Positions 26,179 to 33,997 of a stretch of DNA of 64,000 bases are shown piece by piece. Both the position numbers and the translations under genes were made by a program. Every line of letters starts with the position of its first letter. Position 1 is the first letter of the stretch. The notes under the pieces were generated by a model. The model was given only the letters and a program-made list of their open reading frames with translations, was not told the origin of the DNA and made no database searches. Where the stretch lies: contig JAKANO010000001.1 of the NCBI GenBank assembly GCA_021812385.1, forward strand, positions 241,044 through 305,043, in the 5' to 3' direction. The DNA comes from Pseudomonadota bacterium (GTDB lineage Bacteria > Pseudomonadota > Gammaproteobacteria > Burkholderiales > Thiobacteraceae).

Positions 26179-26306
26179 GCCGTTTCTCGTAAATTTGGTG
26201 TGGCGAAATAGATCAAATGGGCCATGAATTTCTAATTAGGCCACATCATTTGGTAAGAAATAGAGCGTAGATTTCCCGGAAGATTAGAACCCACAGGGAG
26301 TCTTCC

Positions 26307-26528
26307 ATGCAGCAAGCCTTTCAAAATCAGCGTCTGGGCCTTTCCATTCAAGAAGGCGGCGTTAAGCTCATATTGGATGGCATTCAGGACCTAGCGCTGC
26401 ACCTGAGCCCTCAGCAAGCGCGCGCCTTAGCGTGTGACTTAATTCAGCAGGTGAATCGCGTTGAAAAAATAAACGCACTAAAAAAGAAGAGCATTGCAGA
26501 AAATCATTCCATGGCAAGTAAGGTATGA
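26307..26528 (+). CDS. Small hypothetical protein
   Basis: 73 residues with a GGGAG ribosome site before the ATG. It contains L-S-I-Q-E-G-G-V-K-L-I-L-D-G and L-H-L-S-P-Q-Q-A-R-A-L-A, a short strand-helix pattern, and ends in a Lys-rich tail. It ends 1 bp before the start of the FxDxF-type PEP-CTERM gene, so the two are likely co-transcribed. Function unknown. Confidence 0.55.
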   Translation: MQQAFQNQRLGLSIQEGGVKLILDGIQDLALHLSPQQARALACDLIQQVNRVEKINALKKKSIAENHSMASKV

Positions 26529-26529
26529 A

Positions 26530-27084
26530 ATGCAGCGATTAAAACGCTACTTAAAATTGTTGCGCAATGCGCTTATTTGCCTGTGGGCAGGCTTGGCTGG
26601 CAACGCTTGGGCGACCGACCAGACTTTTAGCGCCGGCGTGCTGACCCCCGCCGCTCCCTACACGCAGATCGTAAACCATGTGCTGCCGAGTGAAGCGGTG
26701 GGGACTTCTTTTACGGATTTCTTTAATTTTCAGATATCCGATGGCGGGAACGCTTCAAGCGTAGCGGTCAATTTGAATCTGCAACCGTTCCTCAATATCG
26801 ACAACCTGCAGTTGGGTTTGTACACCGGGCAACATGCGTCGGGTAGCCTGCTCGATGGCCCGGTAGGTTCCGGGGTGACGCTCATGGCCAGTTTGCTGAC
26901 GAATACGGATTATTCGCTGAAAGTCTCCGGCCTGACTTCGGGCAGCTTGGGCGGAAGTTATTCCACCGCGATTGCAGTAGTACCGGAGGCAGAGAGCTGG
27001 ACCATGATGCTCATGGGGCTGGGTGTGGTCGGCATTGTATTGCGGCGCAAACAGATTATTGACGGCGCCGAAGATAAGTCATGA
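26530..27084 (+). CDS. FxDxF-type PEP-CTERM protein
   Basis: 184 residues from the ATG at 26530, just after the stop of the small upstream gene. Signal peptide ends near A-W-A (residue 28). It carries the motif S-F-T-D-F-F-N-F, as in FxDxF-type PEP-CTERM proteins, and ends V-P-E-A-E-S-W-T-M-M-L-M-G-L, then L-R-R-K-Q. Its 3' end overlaps, by 29 bp, the 3' end of a convergent gene for a related protein, so both basic tails are encoded by the same DNA on opposite strands. Confidence 0.87.
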   Translation: MQRLKRYLKLLRNALICLWAGLAGNAWATDQTFSAGVLTPAAPYTQIVNHVLPSEAVGTSFTDFFNFQISDGGNASSVAVNLNLQPFLNIDNLQLGLYTGQHASGSLLDGPVGSGVTLMASLLTNTDYSLKVSGLTSGSLGGSYSTAIAVVPEAESWTMMLMGLGVVGIVLRRKQIIDGAEDKS

Positions 27085-27586
27085 AGCTGACGGCAGCAAA
27101 CCCCATCACCATCAACAACCATTTATCCGCTTCTGGAATGGCGGAGATGCTGTAGGCGTAGGTGCCGCCGGCGCTGCCATTGGCCAGACCGTTGACGGCG
27201 GCATAGTAAGCGCCCGGAAGGAGCGCTTGTTCTAAAAAGGCTTCCTGCGGATCGCCGATGCCATTGGCGACGCCATAAAAGGAATTGGAAAGATCATAGA
27301 ACGCGATGTTTAGACCGCTGATGTGGTAATTGAGGCTGGGGTTAAAACGAAGGTTCAAGCTGACGGCGGTATTGCTGCTCACGCTTTGCTGCGGGCCTAT
27401 ATCGAAATAGAAGTAATCCTCGAAATTGCCGGGGGCATGCGTTACCAGAAAATTGTAGGTCTGCGGAAAGGTCGGCAGGGGACCAAGCTGATAGTTATCG
27501 GCGTACGCCACGCGGGTGCATGCCAGGAGTAACAAGATTGAAACGCCAACACGAAGTCGCCCATGTAAAAAAGAGGTGAGGTTCAT
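27056..27586 (-). CDS. FxDxF-type PEP-CTERM protein, convergent partner
   Basis: 176 residues from the ATG at 27584-27586; an upstream TTG at 27607 is possible. Signal peptide ends near A-Y-A-D. The motif N-F-E-D-Y-F-Y-F marks the FxDxF type, and the end has I-P-E-A-D-K-W-L-L-M-V-M-G-F and L-R-R-R-Q. It resembles the product of 26530-27084 in length and layout, so the two are probably diverged paralogues turned tail to tail. Exosortase processing after export is expected. Confidence 0.85.
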   Translation of the reverse strand: MNLTSFLHGRLRVGVSILLLLACTRVAYADNYQLGPLPTFPQTYNFLVTHAPGNFEDYFYFDIGPQQSVSSNTAVSLNLRFNPSLNYHISGLNIAFYDLSNSFYGVANGIGDPQEAFLEQALLPGAYYAAVNGLANGSAGGTYAYSISAIPEADKWLLMVMGFAAVSFMTYLRRRQ

Positions 27587-27667
27587 ATATTTTGCCCAAG
27601 TCAACAAAGCGATTGAAACCTGAAGGGGCGAATGTTATCGGCGCGTTGTTACAGGATTAGTTTGAGG

Positions 27668-27685
27668 TATAGCCCAGACGGGCTA
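27668..27685. repeat. Palindrome of the AGCCCGAACGGGCT family (copy c)
   Basis: TATAGCCCAGACGGGCTA, 82 bp upstream of the minus-strand PEP-CTERM gene ending at 27056. Confidence 0.65.
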
Positions 27686-27815
27686 CAACGCGGCCTATTG
27701 CATTGAGCTTGCGCGCTTTTATTTTCTAATTTAATCGTCGCGCTAGAGCGTGGGCATGCGCAAATGCATTGTTTTCCAGTGCATGGAGATATGGGGAAGA
27801 CGCATGATTGCTTGT

Positions 27816-27837
27816 GCATGGCCCGTTCAGGCTACGC
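27816..27837. repeat. Palindrome of the AGCCCGAACGGGCT family (copy d)
   Basis: GCATGGCCCGTTCAGGCTACG, a diverged copy, about 163 bp upstream of the PEP-CTERM gene at 28000. Confidence 0.5.
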
Positions 27838-27999
27838 ACAAGTTTCATCGTGTCATCCCATGCTGTTAGATTAATAACATGCAACCAGAATAATCAATTG
27901 CACGGCAAATCAATCGCCGGACAAATCAATCTTAGGGCTCAGGTGATTCGACGACACCCCATGAATCATAAACCCATGAAACATCAATAGGAGAGCGCA

Positions 28000-28494
28000 A
28001 TGTGGAACAATCTAAGAGCAACGTTGGTTTGCCTATGCATCGGCCTGGTTTTTTCAGGGGCCGCGTTGGCGGAAAAACAGCATAAGCATGTACGGCCGAG
28101 GGTGGCAACTTTCGAGTCGAATTTCTCAGCGGAAAGTTTTGCCGATTTTCTCAGCACCGGGGTCAGCCTGGGAGAAGACTTTTCACCGTTGTTCCAGAAA
28201 AAAAACGCAGCGACCTGGACCATTAGCAGTATTTTGCTGATCCTGCCGAAAACCGATCAAGGGCCGGGCAGGGTGTTTTCTTTCGGCAACGACCTTGCTT
28301 CGATTGCATTCGATTCCAATACCTTCGTGAGATCAAGCTTCATTAACTATGGCTCTTTCCAGCCCTTGGTGTTGTTGGTGTTTTACCAGGGACAACAAGT
28401 CGCCATGGTGCCGGAGGCGAACGCCGGTGTGATGATGGCGCTCGGCTTGCCGCTCCTGGGTTGGCTGGCATGGCGCCGGCAACGGATGGGTTAA
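28000..28494 (+). CDS. PEP-CTERM secreted protein
   Basis: 164 residues with an AGGAG ribosome site. Signal peptide of about 24 residues (A-A-L-A-E). The mature part is short and has a stretch F-S-A-E-S-F-A-D-F-L that recalls the FxDxF group. The C-terminus has M-V-P-E-A-N-A-G-V-M-M-A-L-G and W-R-R-Q-R, a PEP-CTERM tag. Function unknown; it is one of seven PEP-CTERM proteins here. Confidence 0.83.
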   Translation: MWNNLRATLVCLCIGLVFSGAALAEKQHKHVRPRVATFESNFSAESFADFLSTGVSLGEDFSPLFQKKNAATWTISSILLILPKTDQGPGRVFSFGNDLASIAFDSNTFVRSSFINYGSFQPLVLLVFYQGQQVAMVPEANAGVMMALGLPLLGWLAWRRQRMG

Positions 28495-28538
28495 TCGGGC
28501 CTCACATAAGTTTTGCGCGGTGTGTCATTAGGGATGGT

Positions 28539-28655
28539 CTGCAAAAGTCCCACCGCCGTCATGCCCGCGAAGGCGGGCATCCAGTGCGGTACTGATTTGT
28601 CTGGCGTTCTAAAAGCCTGGATCCCCGTTTTCGCGGGGATGACGGGCTTTTGCAG
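28539..28655. mobile_element. MITE-like element, copy 1
   Basis: 117 bp bounded by CTGCAAAAG and its complement CTTTTGCAG. Inside are two hairpins of the 'gtcatgcccgcgaaggcgggcat' and 'ggatccccg...cgcggggatgac' types. The element at 31825-31942 is the same sequence in opposite orientation, including the inner 'gtctggcgtt' part. Short, non-coding, with terminal inverted repeats: a non-autonomous mobile repeat. Confidence 0.8.
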
Positions 28656-28726
28656 ATCTTCCTTAGGGCGTCCCCAGCGCGCAACGTCGACACATTGCGG
28701 TAACAAACCTTTCCTACCATAGCGCT

Positions 28727-28756
28727 CGTTCCGGCCAATTCAGTCTGGCCGGAACG
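28727..28756. repeat. Perfect 11-bp-arm hairpin before epsD
   Basis: CGTTCCGGCCA (28727-28737) and TGGCCGGAACG (28746-28756) pair fully around an 8-nt loop. It ends 75 bp before the epsD start. It is not followed by a strong T run, so it may be an mRNA structure or a protein-binding site rather than a terminator. Confidence 0.65.
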
Positions 28757-28831
28757 GGCGTTTATTCTTGTTCGTCGAATGTTCACGCCGCGCCATCGCG
28801 CGAAAACACTTTCTCTTTAAGGATACGAAAC

Positions 28832-29797
28832 ATGATGAATCGTTCGATTCGGATATTGGCGGTTTTATTGGCGATCCTCGCGTTGGGCGCTTGCGGTAAA
28901 GGCGGTGCAAAGGCAGGGGGGCAGGTCGTCGCCAAAGTGAATGGCGAAGAAATCACCATTCATCAGGTGAATGCGGCGATGGCCCGCTTCGGTAAGCTGG
29001 ATGAAGCGCAAGCCAAGGTAGCCAGCAAGCAAATCCTGAATGGACTGGTCGATCAGCAGCTTCTGCTCAAAAAGGCGGCGGACACAAAACTGGATCGTGA
29101 TCCCGCCGTGATGCAAGCGCTGGAAGGCGCGAAGCGCCAAATTTTAGCCCAGGCCTACCTGGAAAAAATGATGCTGGGCGTGAGCAAGCCCAGCGCCGGC
29201 GAAGTGCACGATTATTATGTGCAGCATCCCGCGCTGTTCGAGAAGCGCCGCATCTATCGTTTCCAGGAATTATTGTTGGAAAATAGCAATGCGGAAACCG
29301 TGAAAGGCGCCAAGGGACAATTGGATCAAGGCAAATCCATGCGCGATCTTGCGCAGTGGCTGCAATCCGAAAAAATTCCCTTTAAGGCCAATGAAACGGT
29401 AAAGCCGGCGGAACAGATGCCGCTGGAAATACTCGAGCGCGTGCAAGCGCTGAAGGTGGGGCAAGTAGGCATGATGTCTACCGACAAAGGCGCGCTGATC
29501 CTGAGCCTGGTGGCGATGAAAGATCAGCCCGTGACCGAAGAACAAGCCAAGCCGGCAATTGAAAGTTATCTCACGAATAAAAAACGCAGCGACTTCGCGC
29601 AAGCCGAAGTAAAGAAAATGCACGATGCGGCGGAGATCAAATATATGGGCGCTTTTGCCGATGCGGGTCAATCAACCAAGATTGCGACACCGGCTGCCAA
29701 GGCGGCGGATGTGCCTGCCCTGGCAAGCCCGGTCAAGCAGGATGCTGCGGCCAAGTCCGACAAGGCTGCCCTGGATAAAGGCTTGGGTGGATTGTAG
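28832..29797 (+). CDS. epsD: EpsD-family peptidyl-prolyl isomerase lipoprotein
   Basis: 321 residues. The signal sequence ends in the lipobox L-A-L-G-A-C (Cys21), so it is lipid-anchored. A SurA-like helical part is followed by a diverged parvulin region (about 140-240). This is the layout of the EpsD-type isomerase that accompanies XrtB/PEP-CTERM exopolysaccharide loci. It is followed by a CAAX-protease-like gene, EpsL and EpsA, all in the same direction, which supports the family call. It probably helps outer-membrane or secreted components fold. Confidence 0.87.
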   Translation: MMNRSIRILAVLLAILALGACGKGGAKAGGQVVAKVNGEEITIHQVNAAMARFGKLDEAQAKVASKQILNGLVDQQLLLKKAADTKLDRDPAVMQALEGAKRQILAQAYLEKMMLGVSKPSAGEVHDYYVQHPALFEKRRIYRFQELLLENSNAETVKGAKGQLDQGKSMRDLAQWLQSEKIPFKANETVKPAEQMPLEILERVQALKVGQVGMMSTDKGALILSLVAMKDQPVTEEQAKPAIESYLTNKKRSDFAQAEVKKMHDAAEIKYMGAFADAGQSTKIATPAAKAADVPALASPVKQDAAAKSDKAALDKGLGGL

Positions 29798-29936
29798 CGA
29801 CGGCTTGCAGCCCAGCAGACCAAGTTTGCAGCGTTTGATGCCGGCAACAAACCAAGCGCATTGATCCGGGTCGCCGGCAATTATTCGTATTCGATGGCCT
29901 GCCGCATGCTTTTGTAACGCTCACCCGGTTGATGCA

Positions 29937-30623
29937 ATGTCCAGACTCCCTTATAGCCACACGCTTCCATTTTCTCTCTATCTCTTGTTTCTTGGCTTAG
30001 CGCAATGGCTGGGCAGCATGCAGGAAGCCGGACAGGCTTGGGTGGTGGATTGGGATTTGCGCTGGCTGTATCTCATCAAAGCGGTTCTGGTTGGTGCTTT
30101 GTTGTGGCATTTTCGTCGCAGTTACTCGGAATTAAAATCCTTTGTAGCGCTCACCTGGCAACACTGGCTTGCTACAGTGATCACGGGCGCTGTGGTGTTT
30201 GTGCTTTGGATCAACTTGGATGTGGGCTGGGGCATGTTGGCCGGCAATTCCGCGGGGTTTAACCCGAGTATGGCCGATGGCAGCATCGACTGGCGATTTG
30301 CAATACCGCGCTTGCTGGGTGCTGTCTTGGTCGTACCCTTGATGGAAGAATTATTTTGGCGCTCGTTTTTAATGCGCTGGCTCGACTATCAAGATTTCAT
30401 GGCGAAGAAGCCGGCCCAAATCAGCCTGCGGGCCTTGCTGGTCGCATCGCTGTTATTCGGTTTCGGACATCAACTATGGTTCGCGGGAATTATTGCCGGA
30501 CTGGCTTACGGATGGCTCTACATGCGCACCGCTAAGCTTTGGGCGCCGGTCGTGGCGCATGGCATTACCAACGGCTTGCTCGGCTTATGGGTGCTGCATA
30601 CCGGCAACTGGCAATTTTGGTAA
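29937..30623 (+). CDS. CAAX-protease-related membrane protein of PEP-CTERM loci
   Basis: 228 residues with about six to seven membrane helices. It has the CPBP/Abi motifs: E-E-L-F-W-R-S-F (E-E-x-x-x-R), F-G-F-G-H-Q and V-V-A-H-G-I-T-N-G. These give the two glutamates and histidines expected of a glutamic-type intramembrane protease. Members are a regular component of exosortase/exopolysaccharide loci. The target is unknown. It lies between epsD and epsL, 7 bp before the epsL start. Confidence 0.87.
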   Translation: MSRLPYSHTLPFSLYLLFLGLAQWLGSMQEAGQAWVVDWDLRWLYLIKAVLVGALLWHFRRSYSELKSFVALTWQHWLATVITGAVVFVLWINLDVGWGMLAGNSAGFNPSMADGSIDWRFAIPRLLGAVLVVPLMEELFWRSFLMRWLDYQDFMAKKPAQISLRALLVASLLFGFGHQLWFAGIIAGLAYGWLYMRTAKLWAPVVAHGITNGLLGLWVLHTGNWQFW

Positions 30624-30630
30624 GTGCCGG

Positions 30631-31800
30631 ATGAACCTATTCCGGATGAACCAATTAAAGACACCCATATTTGGGCTATTGCTCGCCACGCCTTGCGTTG
30701 TATGGGCCTTGCCGGACGATACCGTGCGCCTGCAGTTGGAATACGATCTAGCGCACGATAGCAACTATTACCGGCTGGCGAATGCCAGCCAAGCACAAGC
30801 ACTGCTCGGTAGCAACAACCTGGCGGTTACGACACAAGCACTGAACTTCGGGGTCGATGTCGACCTAAAGTTCAGCCGGCAGATTGTGCTGCTGCGGACG
30901 AATGTGAATCAAACGCGCTTCGATAGGCCACAGCTGCAAAGCCAAAATGGCTACACGTTCAACGCCGATTGGCAGTGGGTCGTCGGCAATCAATGGAATG
31001 GCAGCTTGGGCTTCTTGAAATCGCGCCAATTGCAAACACAAACAGACGCCTTGACTGCGCAAGCCAGCGTGCTCGATCGCAACGACCTGAATTTCTCCGC
31101 CATCTATTTGTTGAACCCAAGTTTTTCCTTGAACACCGGCGCGCGCACCAGCAGCCAGACCTATTCGCCCAGCAGCCGCGCGATTCTCAACCTGGAGGAA
31201 AACACTCTGGACCTGGGGTTTCGCTTTATCTCCAGGGCGGGCAACCAAATCGGCTTGCAGTTGCAACAAATCGATGGCCGCTATGTCAATCGTGCCGCGC
31301 CCTTGGATCGATACCGGCAATCCGATATTAGCCTTCAGAGCGATTGGCGGCTCGGTGGGCATACCCTGATCCACGCCCAAGTGGGAAAAACGCGCCGTGA
31401 GGATAAGCTAAGCACGCAGAGCTCCCCATCCTGGCGTTTTGCGGTGGACTGGACACCGACGGGCGCAACAGCGTTGGGCGCTTATGCGTCGCAGCAGATT
31501 ACCTCGTCCGATAGCCTCACCACCGCCACCAGCAGCGTCAGCAACACGCAAGGCTTGAACGCGAATTGGCAAGTCAGCGCCAAAACCGTGTTGAACGCCG
31601 CGCTGACTGCGGAAGCTCTCGATTATTCCGGCATCGCGCGCAGCGACAAGACGCAGACCGCAACGCTGGGCCTACGCTATCAGCCCATCAGCGCTATTTC
31701 AATTGGCTTGTCCTATCAAATCGGCAACCGCGACTCCAACGTGGATAGCGCGAATTACCGCTATCGGCTAGTCACGGCCAATATTCGCGGATCGTTCTAG
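30631..31800 (+). CDS. epsL: EpsL-type outer-membrane beta-barrel protein
   Basis: 389 residues if started at the ATG 30631; an ATG at 30646 gives a cleaner signal peptide (M-N-Q-L-K-T, ends V-W-A-L-P) and could be the true start. The mature protein is made of alternating strands with many Gln/Ser/Asn-Leu patterns and ends in a final strand closing with Phe (I-R-G-S-F), typical of outer-membrane barrels. It matches the EpsL protein of XrtB-associated exopolysaccharide clusters, thought to pass or anchor the polysaccharide. A MITE-like element sits 24 bp after it. Confidence 0.85.
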   Translation: MNLFRMNQLKTPIFGLLLATPCVVWALPDDTVRLQLEYDLAHDSNYYRLANASQAQALLGSNNLAVTTQALNFGVDVDLKFSRQIVLLRTNVNQTRFDRPQLQSQNGYTFNADWQWVVGNQWNGSLGFLKSRQLQTQTDALTAQASVLDRNDLNFSAIYLLNPSFSLNTGARTSSQTYSPSSRAILNLEENTLDLGFRFISRAGNQIGLQLQQIDGRYVNRAAPLDRYRQSDISLQSDWRLGGHTLIHAQVGKTRREDKLSTQSSPSWRFAVDWTPTGATALGAYASQQITSSDSLTTATSSVSNTQGLNANWQVSAKTVLNAALTAEALDYSGIARSDKTQTATLGLRYQPISAISIGLSYQIGNRDSNVDSANYRYRLVTANIRGSF

Positions 31801-31824
31801 CCGGAAATTTTCCCTAGGGAAGGC

Positions 31825-31942
31825 CTGCAAAAGCTCGTCATCCCCGCGTAGGCGGGGATCCAGGATTTAAAAACGCCAGACATATGCAGTACTGCACTGG
31901 ATGCCCGCTTTCGCGGGCATGACGGCGGAGGGCCTTTTGCAG
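31825..31942. mobile_element. MITE-like element, copy 2 (inverted relative to copy 1)
   Basis: 118 bp from CTGCAAAAG to CTTTTGCAG. Its reverse complement matches 28539-28655 over the whole length, apart from scattered substitutions. The two copies bracket the epsD-CAAX-epsL block. Confidence 0.8.
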
Positions 31943-32051
31943 AGGCGCCGGCAGGGGCAACGGCGCTCAAGACGCGACGCTATTCTTACGTCGCCTTCCA
32001 GTCGGCAATATGGGTTAGAGGACTCATGGGCGCAATGAACTCGTATGCGCA

Positions 32052-32073
32052 TATAGCCCGTTCGACTCATGCC
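32052..32073. repeat. Palindrome-family site (copy e)
   Basis: 22 bp starting TATAGCCCGTTCGACTCA. It is the exact reverse complement of 39739-39760. It lies 189 bp upstream of epsA. Confidence 0.75.
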
Positions 32074-32261
32074 TGGCAATCATTTCGTCATCTAAGTTTC
32101 ATCTTGGCAAAACCTCACTGTCACTGAGTAAACTTAAATTGACTCCCCTATAAAAAGATTCACGCCAGGGGGACTGATTTTGTTTTTTAAAACTGTATTC
32201 AATAAGGTATGCAGCGCATCCAAGTGCGCTTGCCATGGCGCACTGGGTTTAGGGGCGTCAG

Positions 32262-33113
32262 TTGGATAGCCCGCGGCTCGATCCAGAACAGGCGTATTTG
32301 TTGATGGCGCAATCGGATCACACGAGTGGCGAAGCCGTCACCGAAGAACCAGCGCTCACGCATGAAGAGCGACTCTCGCTGATGCAGATCATCGATGCTT
32401 CGTTCCAGGTGAACAAGCGGCATCATTTTTTTTCCTGGTCGCAGGGCGTGGTGCAATTCCTGGTGCCGCATGAAATATTAGTGTGCGGCATGAGCGGCAG
32501 CAGCGATCCAGGCATGCATATGTATTTCTTTTCCAGCAGCCGCTATTTCAAGCAGGATCAATTCAGCGCTGTGTGCCATGCCGAAACCGGCTTGATGCGC
32601 CACATGATCAGCCACTGGGATAGTCACGGCCAGCCATGCTTGATCGGCAAGAACGGTCACACCGCGACCTGCAACCCGGCGTGGTTGGCGCTATTGGAAA
32701 CGCACGAGTTGCGCAACGCGGCGGCGCACGGCATACGCGGCGCGGATGGCACGATCAAAAGTTTTTTTTGTTTTTCACGCGTCAAGGAACCGTTCCCAAC
32801 GCGGCTTGCTTATATCTTGCACGTCCTGACGCCGTTCTTTGACGCCACATGGAGTCGCGTGCTGGCGCAAGAGGAGCGCGAGGGTCATTTAAGCGTGCGC
32901 ACCAAAGTCGCTGTTACCGTGCGCGAGATGCAAATCCTCAGTCATCTCAAAGAGGGGCGCACCAATCTTGAAATTGCGGCGCTGCTGGGCATTAGCCCGC
33001 ACACGGTCAAAAACCACGTGCGCAAGATTTTGCAAAAACTCGGCGTGCAAAGCCGGTCGCAAGCCGCGATTAAAGCGATTCAAATAGGTGTGCTCAAGAT
33101 TTGCCGGGAATAG
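32262..33113 (+). CDS. epsA: EpsA-type LuxR-family transcriptional regulator
   Basis: 283 residues from a TTG preceded by AGGGGC; an ATG at 32304 is an alternative start. The N-terminal two thirds form a sensor-like domain of unknown ligand. The C-terminus is a LuxR/GerE helix-turn-helix: V-R-E-M-Q-I-L, G-R-T-N-L-E-I-A-A-L-L-G-I-S, T-V-K-N-H-V-R-K-I-L. The length and neighbours match the EpsA regulator of XrtB-associated exopolysaccharide loci. It likely controls the eps genes or PEP-CTERM genes nearby; a palindrome shared with the tps promoter region lies upstream. Confidence 0.85.
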   Translation: MDSPRLDPEQAYLLMAQSDHTSGEAVTEEPALTHEERLSLMQIIDASFQVNKRHHFFSWSQGVVQFLVPHEILVCGMSGSSDPGMHMYFFSSSRYFKQDQFSAVCHAETGLMRHMISHWDSHGQPCLIGKNGHTATCNPAWLALLETHELRNAAAHGIRGADGTIKSFFCFSRVKEPFPTRLAYILHVLTPFFDATWSRVLAQEEREGHLSVRTKVAVTVREMQILSHLKEGRTNLEIAALLGISPHTVKNHVRKILQKLGVQSRSQAAIKAIQIGVLKICRE

Positions 33114-33169
33114 GGCAATCCTCTCATGCGATTTAGATTTCAAACTCACTATTTTTAAGGATTGCAATC

Positions 33170-33943
33170 ATGTTGAAACAGAGCTTAATTGCCTTGTCGT
33201 TATTTGCCGCGTTTACGAGCGCGCATGCCGCTGCTGATTTTGACAAAATGCGCAAGCAGCTTACCGATCGCATGCCCGGCACGCATATCGGCGCCATCAC
33301 CAAAGCGCCCTATGCCGGCTTGTATGAAGTGGTTGCCAATGGCTTCAACGTATTTTATACAGATGAGCAAGCCGACATCGCCATCATCGGCAAAATGATC
33401 GATCTGAAAACCACCAAGGATCTGGTTCAAGCACGCACCTTCGAATTGATGCACGTCGATTTTGCCTCGCTGCCTCTGGACAAAGCCATCGTCAAAGTGA
33501 AGGGCAACGGCAGTCGCAAACTCGCGGTGTTCACCGATCCGGATTGCCCCTTCTGCCACGAACTGGAGCAAGAGTTGGCCAAGGTCGACAATGTCACGAT
33601 TTATATCTTTCTTTACCCCTTGAAGGAATTGCATCCCGATTCCGAGCGCAAGGCTAATTTAGTGTGGTGTGCCGCAAATCCCGCCAAGGCTTGGGATGAA
33701 TTAATGCAGCATGGCAAGGAACCTGTTGCGGCCAAGCCGGATTGCGAAGCGCCGCTTAAAGAGATCAACGCGTTGGCGCGAAAAGCTTGGATCAACGGCA
33801 CGCCTGGCCTGGTGTTTTCGGATGGGCAGCTGGTCGCGGGCTCCGTTACCAGCGTCCAGATCGAAAATTATTTTGCCCAACAAGCAAAGACCGCCGCTGC
33901 GCCGAAACAAAAATCGGCTAGCGCGGAAACCCTGGAAAAATAG
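33170..33943 (+). CDS. dsbC: DsbC-type disulfide isomerase
   Basis: 257 residues, signal peptide of 21 residues (ends A-H-A-A). An N-terminal dimerisation domain is followed by a thioredoxin domain with the active site D-C-P-F-C-H (C126, C129) and the cis-proline loop G-T-P-G-L-V-F. Family role: rearranges wrong disulfide bonds in the periplasm, kept reduced by DsbD. The Ala/Lys-rich tail after residue 240 is unstructured. It lies 56 bp after epsA and may support folding of secreted proteins encoded around it. Confidence 0.9.
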   Translation: MLKQSLIALSLFAAFTSAHAAADFDKMRKQLTDRMPGTHIGAITKAPYAGLYEVVANGFNVFYTDEQADIAIIGKMIDLKTTKDLVQARTFELMHVDFASLPLDKAIVKVKGNGSRKLAVFTDPDCPFCHELEQELAKVDNVTIYIFLYPLKELHPDSERKANLVWCAANPAKAWDELMQHGKEPVAAKPDCEAPLKEINALARKAWINGTPGLVFSDGQLVAGSVTSVQIENYFAQQAKTAAAPKQKSASAETLEK

Positions 33944-33997
33944 CAGTCAATTGCGTCGCTCCGCAAAGACGGGCGACGCTTGCTTTGCCTACTTTGA

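Larger units (their letters stand above)
27587..27999. other. Divergent intergenic region with two palindromes
   Basis: 413 bp between two divergent PEP-CTERM genes. It contains palindrome-family sites at 27668-27685 and 27816-27837, one facing each gene, and no credible open frame. It should hold both promoters. Confidence 0.5.
28495..28831. other. Intergenic gap with MITE-like element and hairpin
   Basis: 337 bp, no gene. It contains the 117-bp element at 28539-28655 and the perfect hairpin at 28727-28756 that precedes the epsD start. Confidence 0.6.
31801..32261. other. Intergenic gap between epsL and epsA
   Basis: 461 bp without a credible gene. It carries the second MITE-like element (31825-31942) and a palindrome (32052-32073). 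Confidence 0.55.

Noticed and set aside
28539..28655. CRISPR-like repeat or transcription terminator
   Set aside because: Only two inverted hairpins with different spacers and no T run; it matches a second copy at 31825-31942 and is better explained as a MITE-like element.
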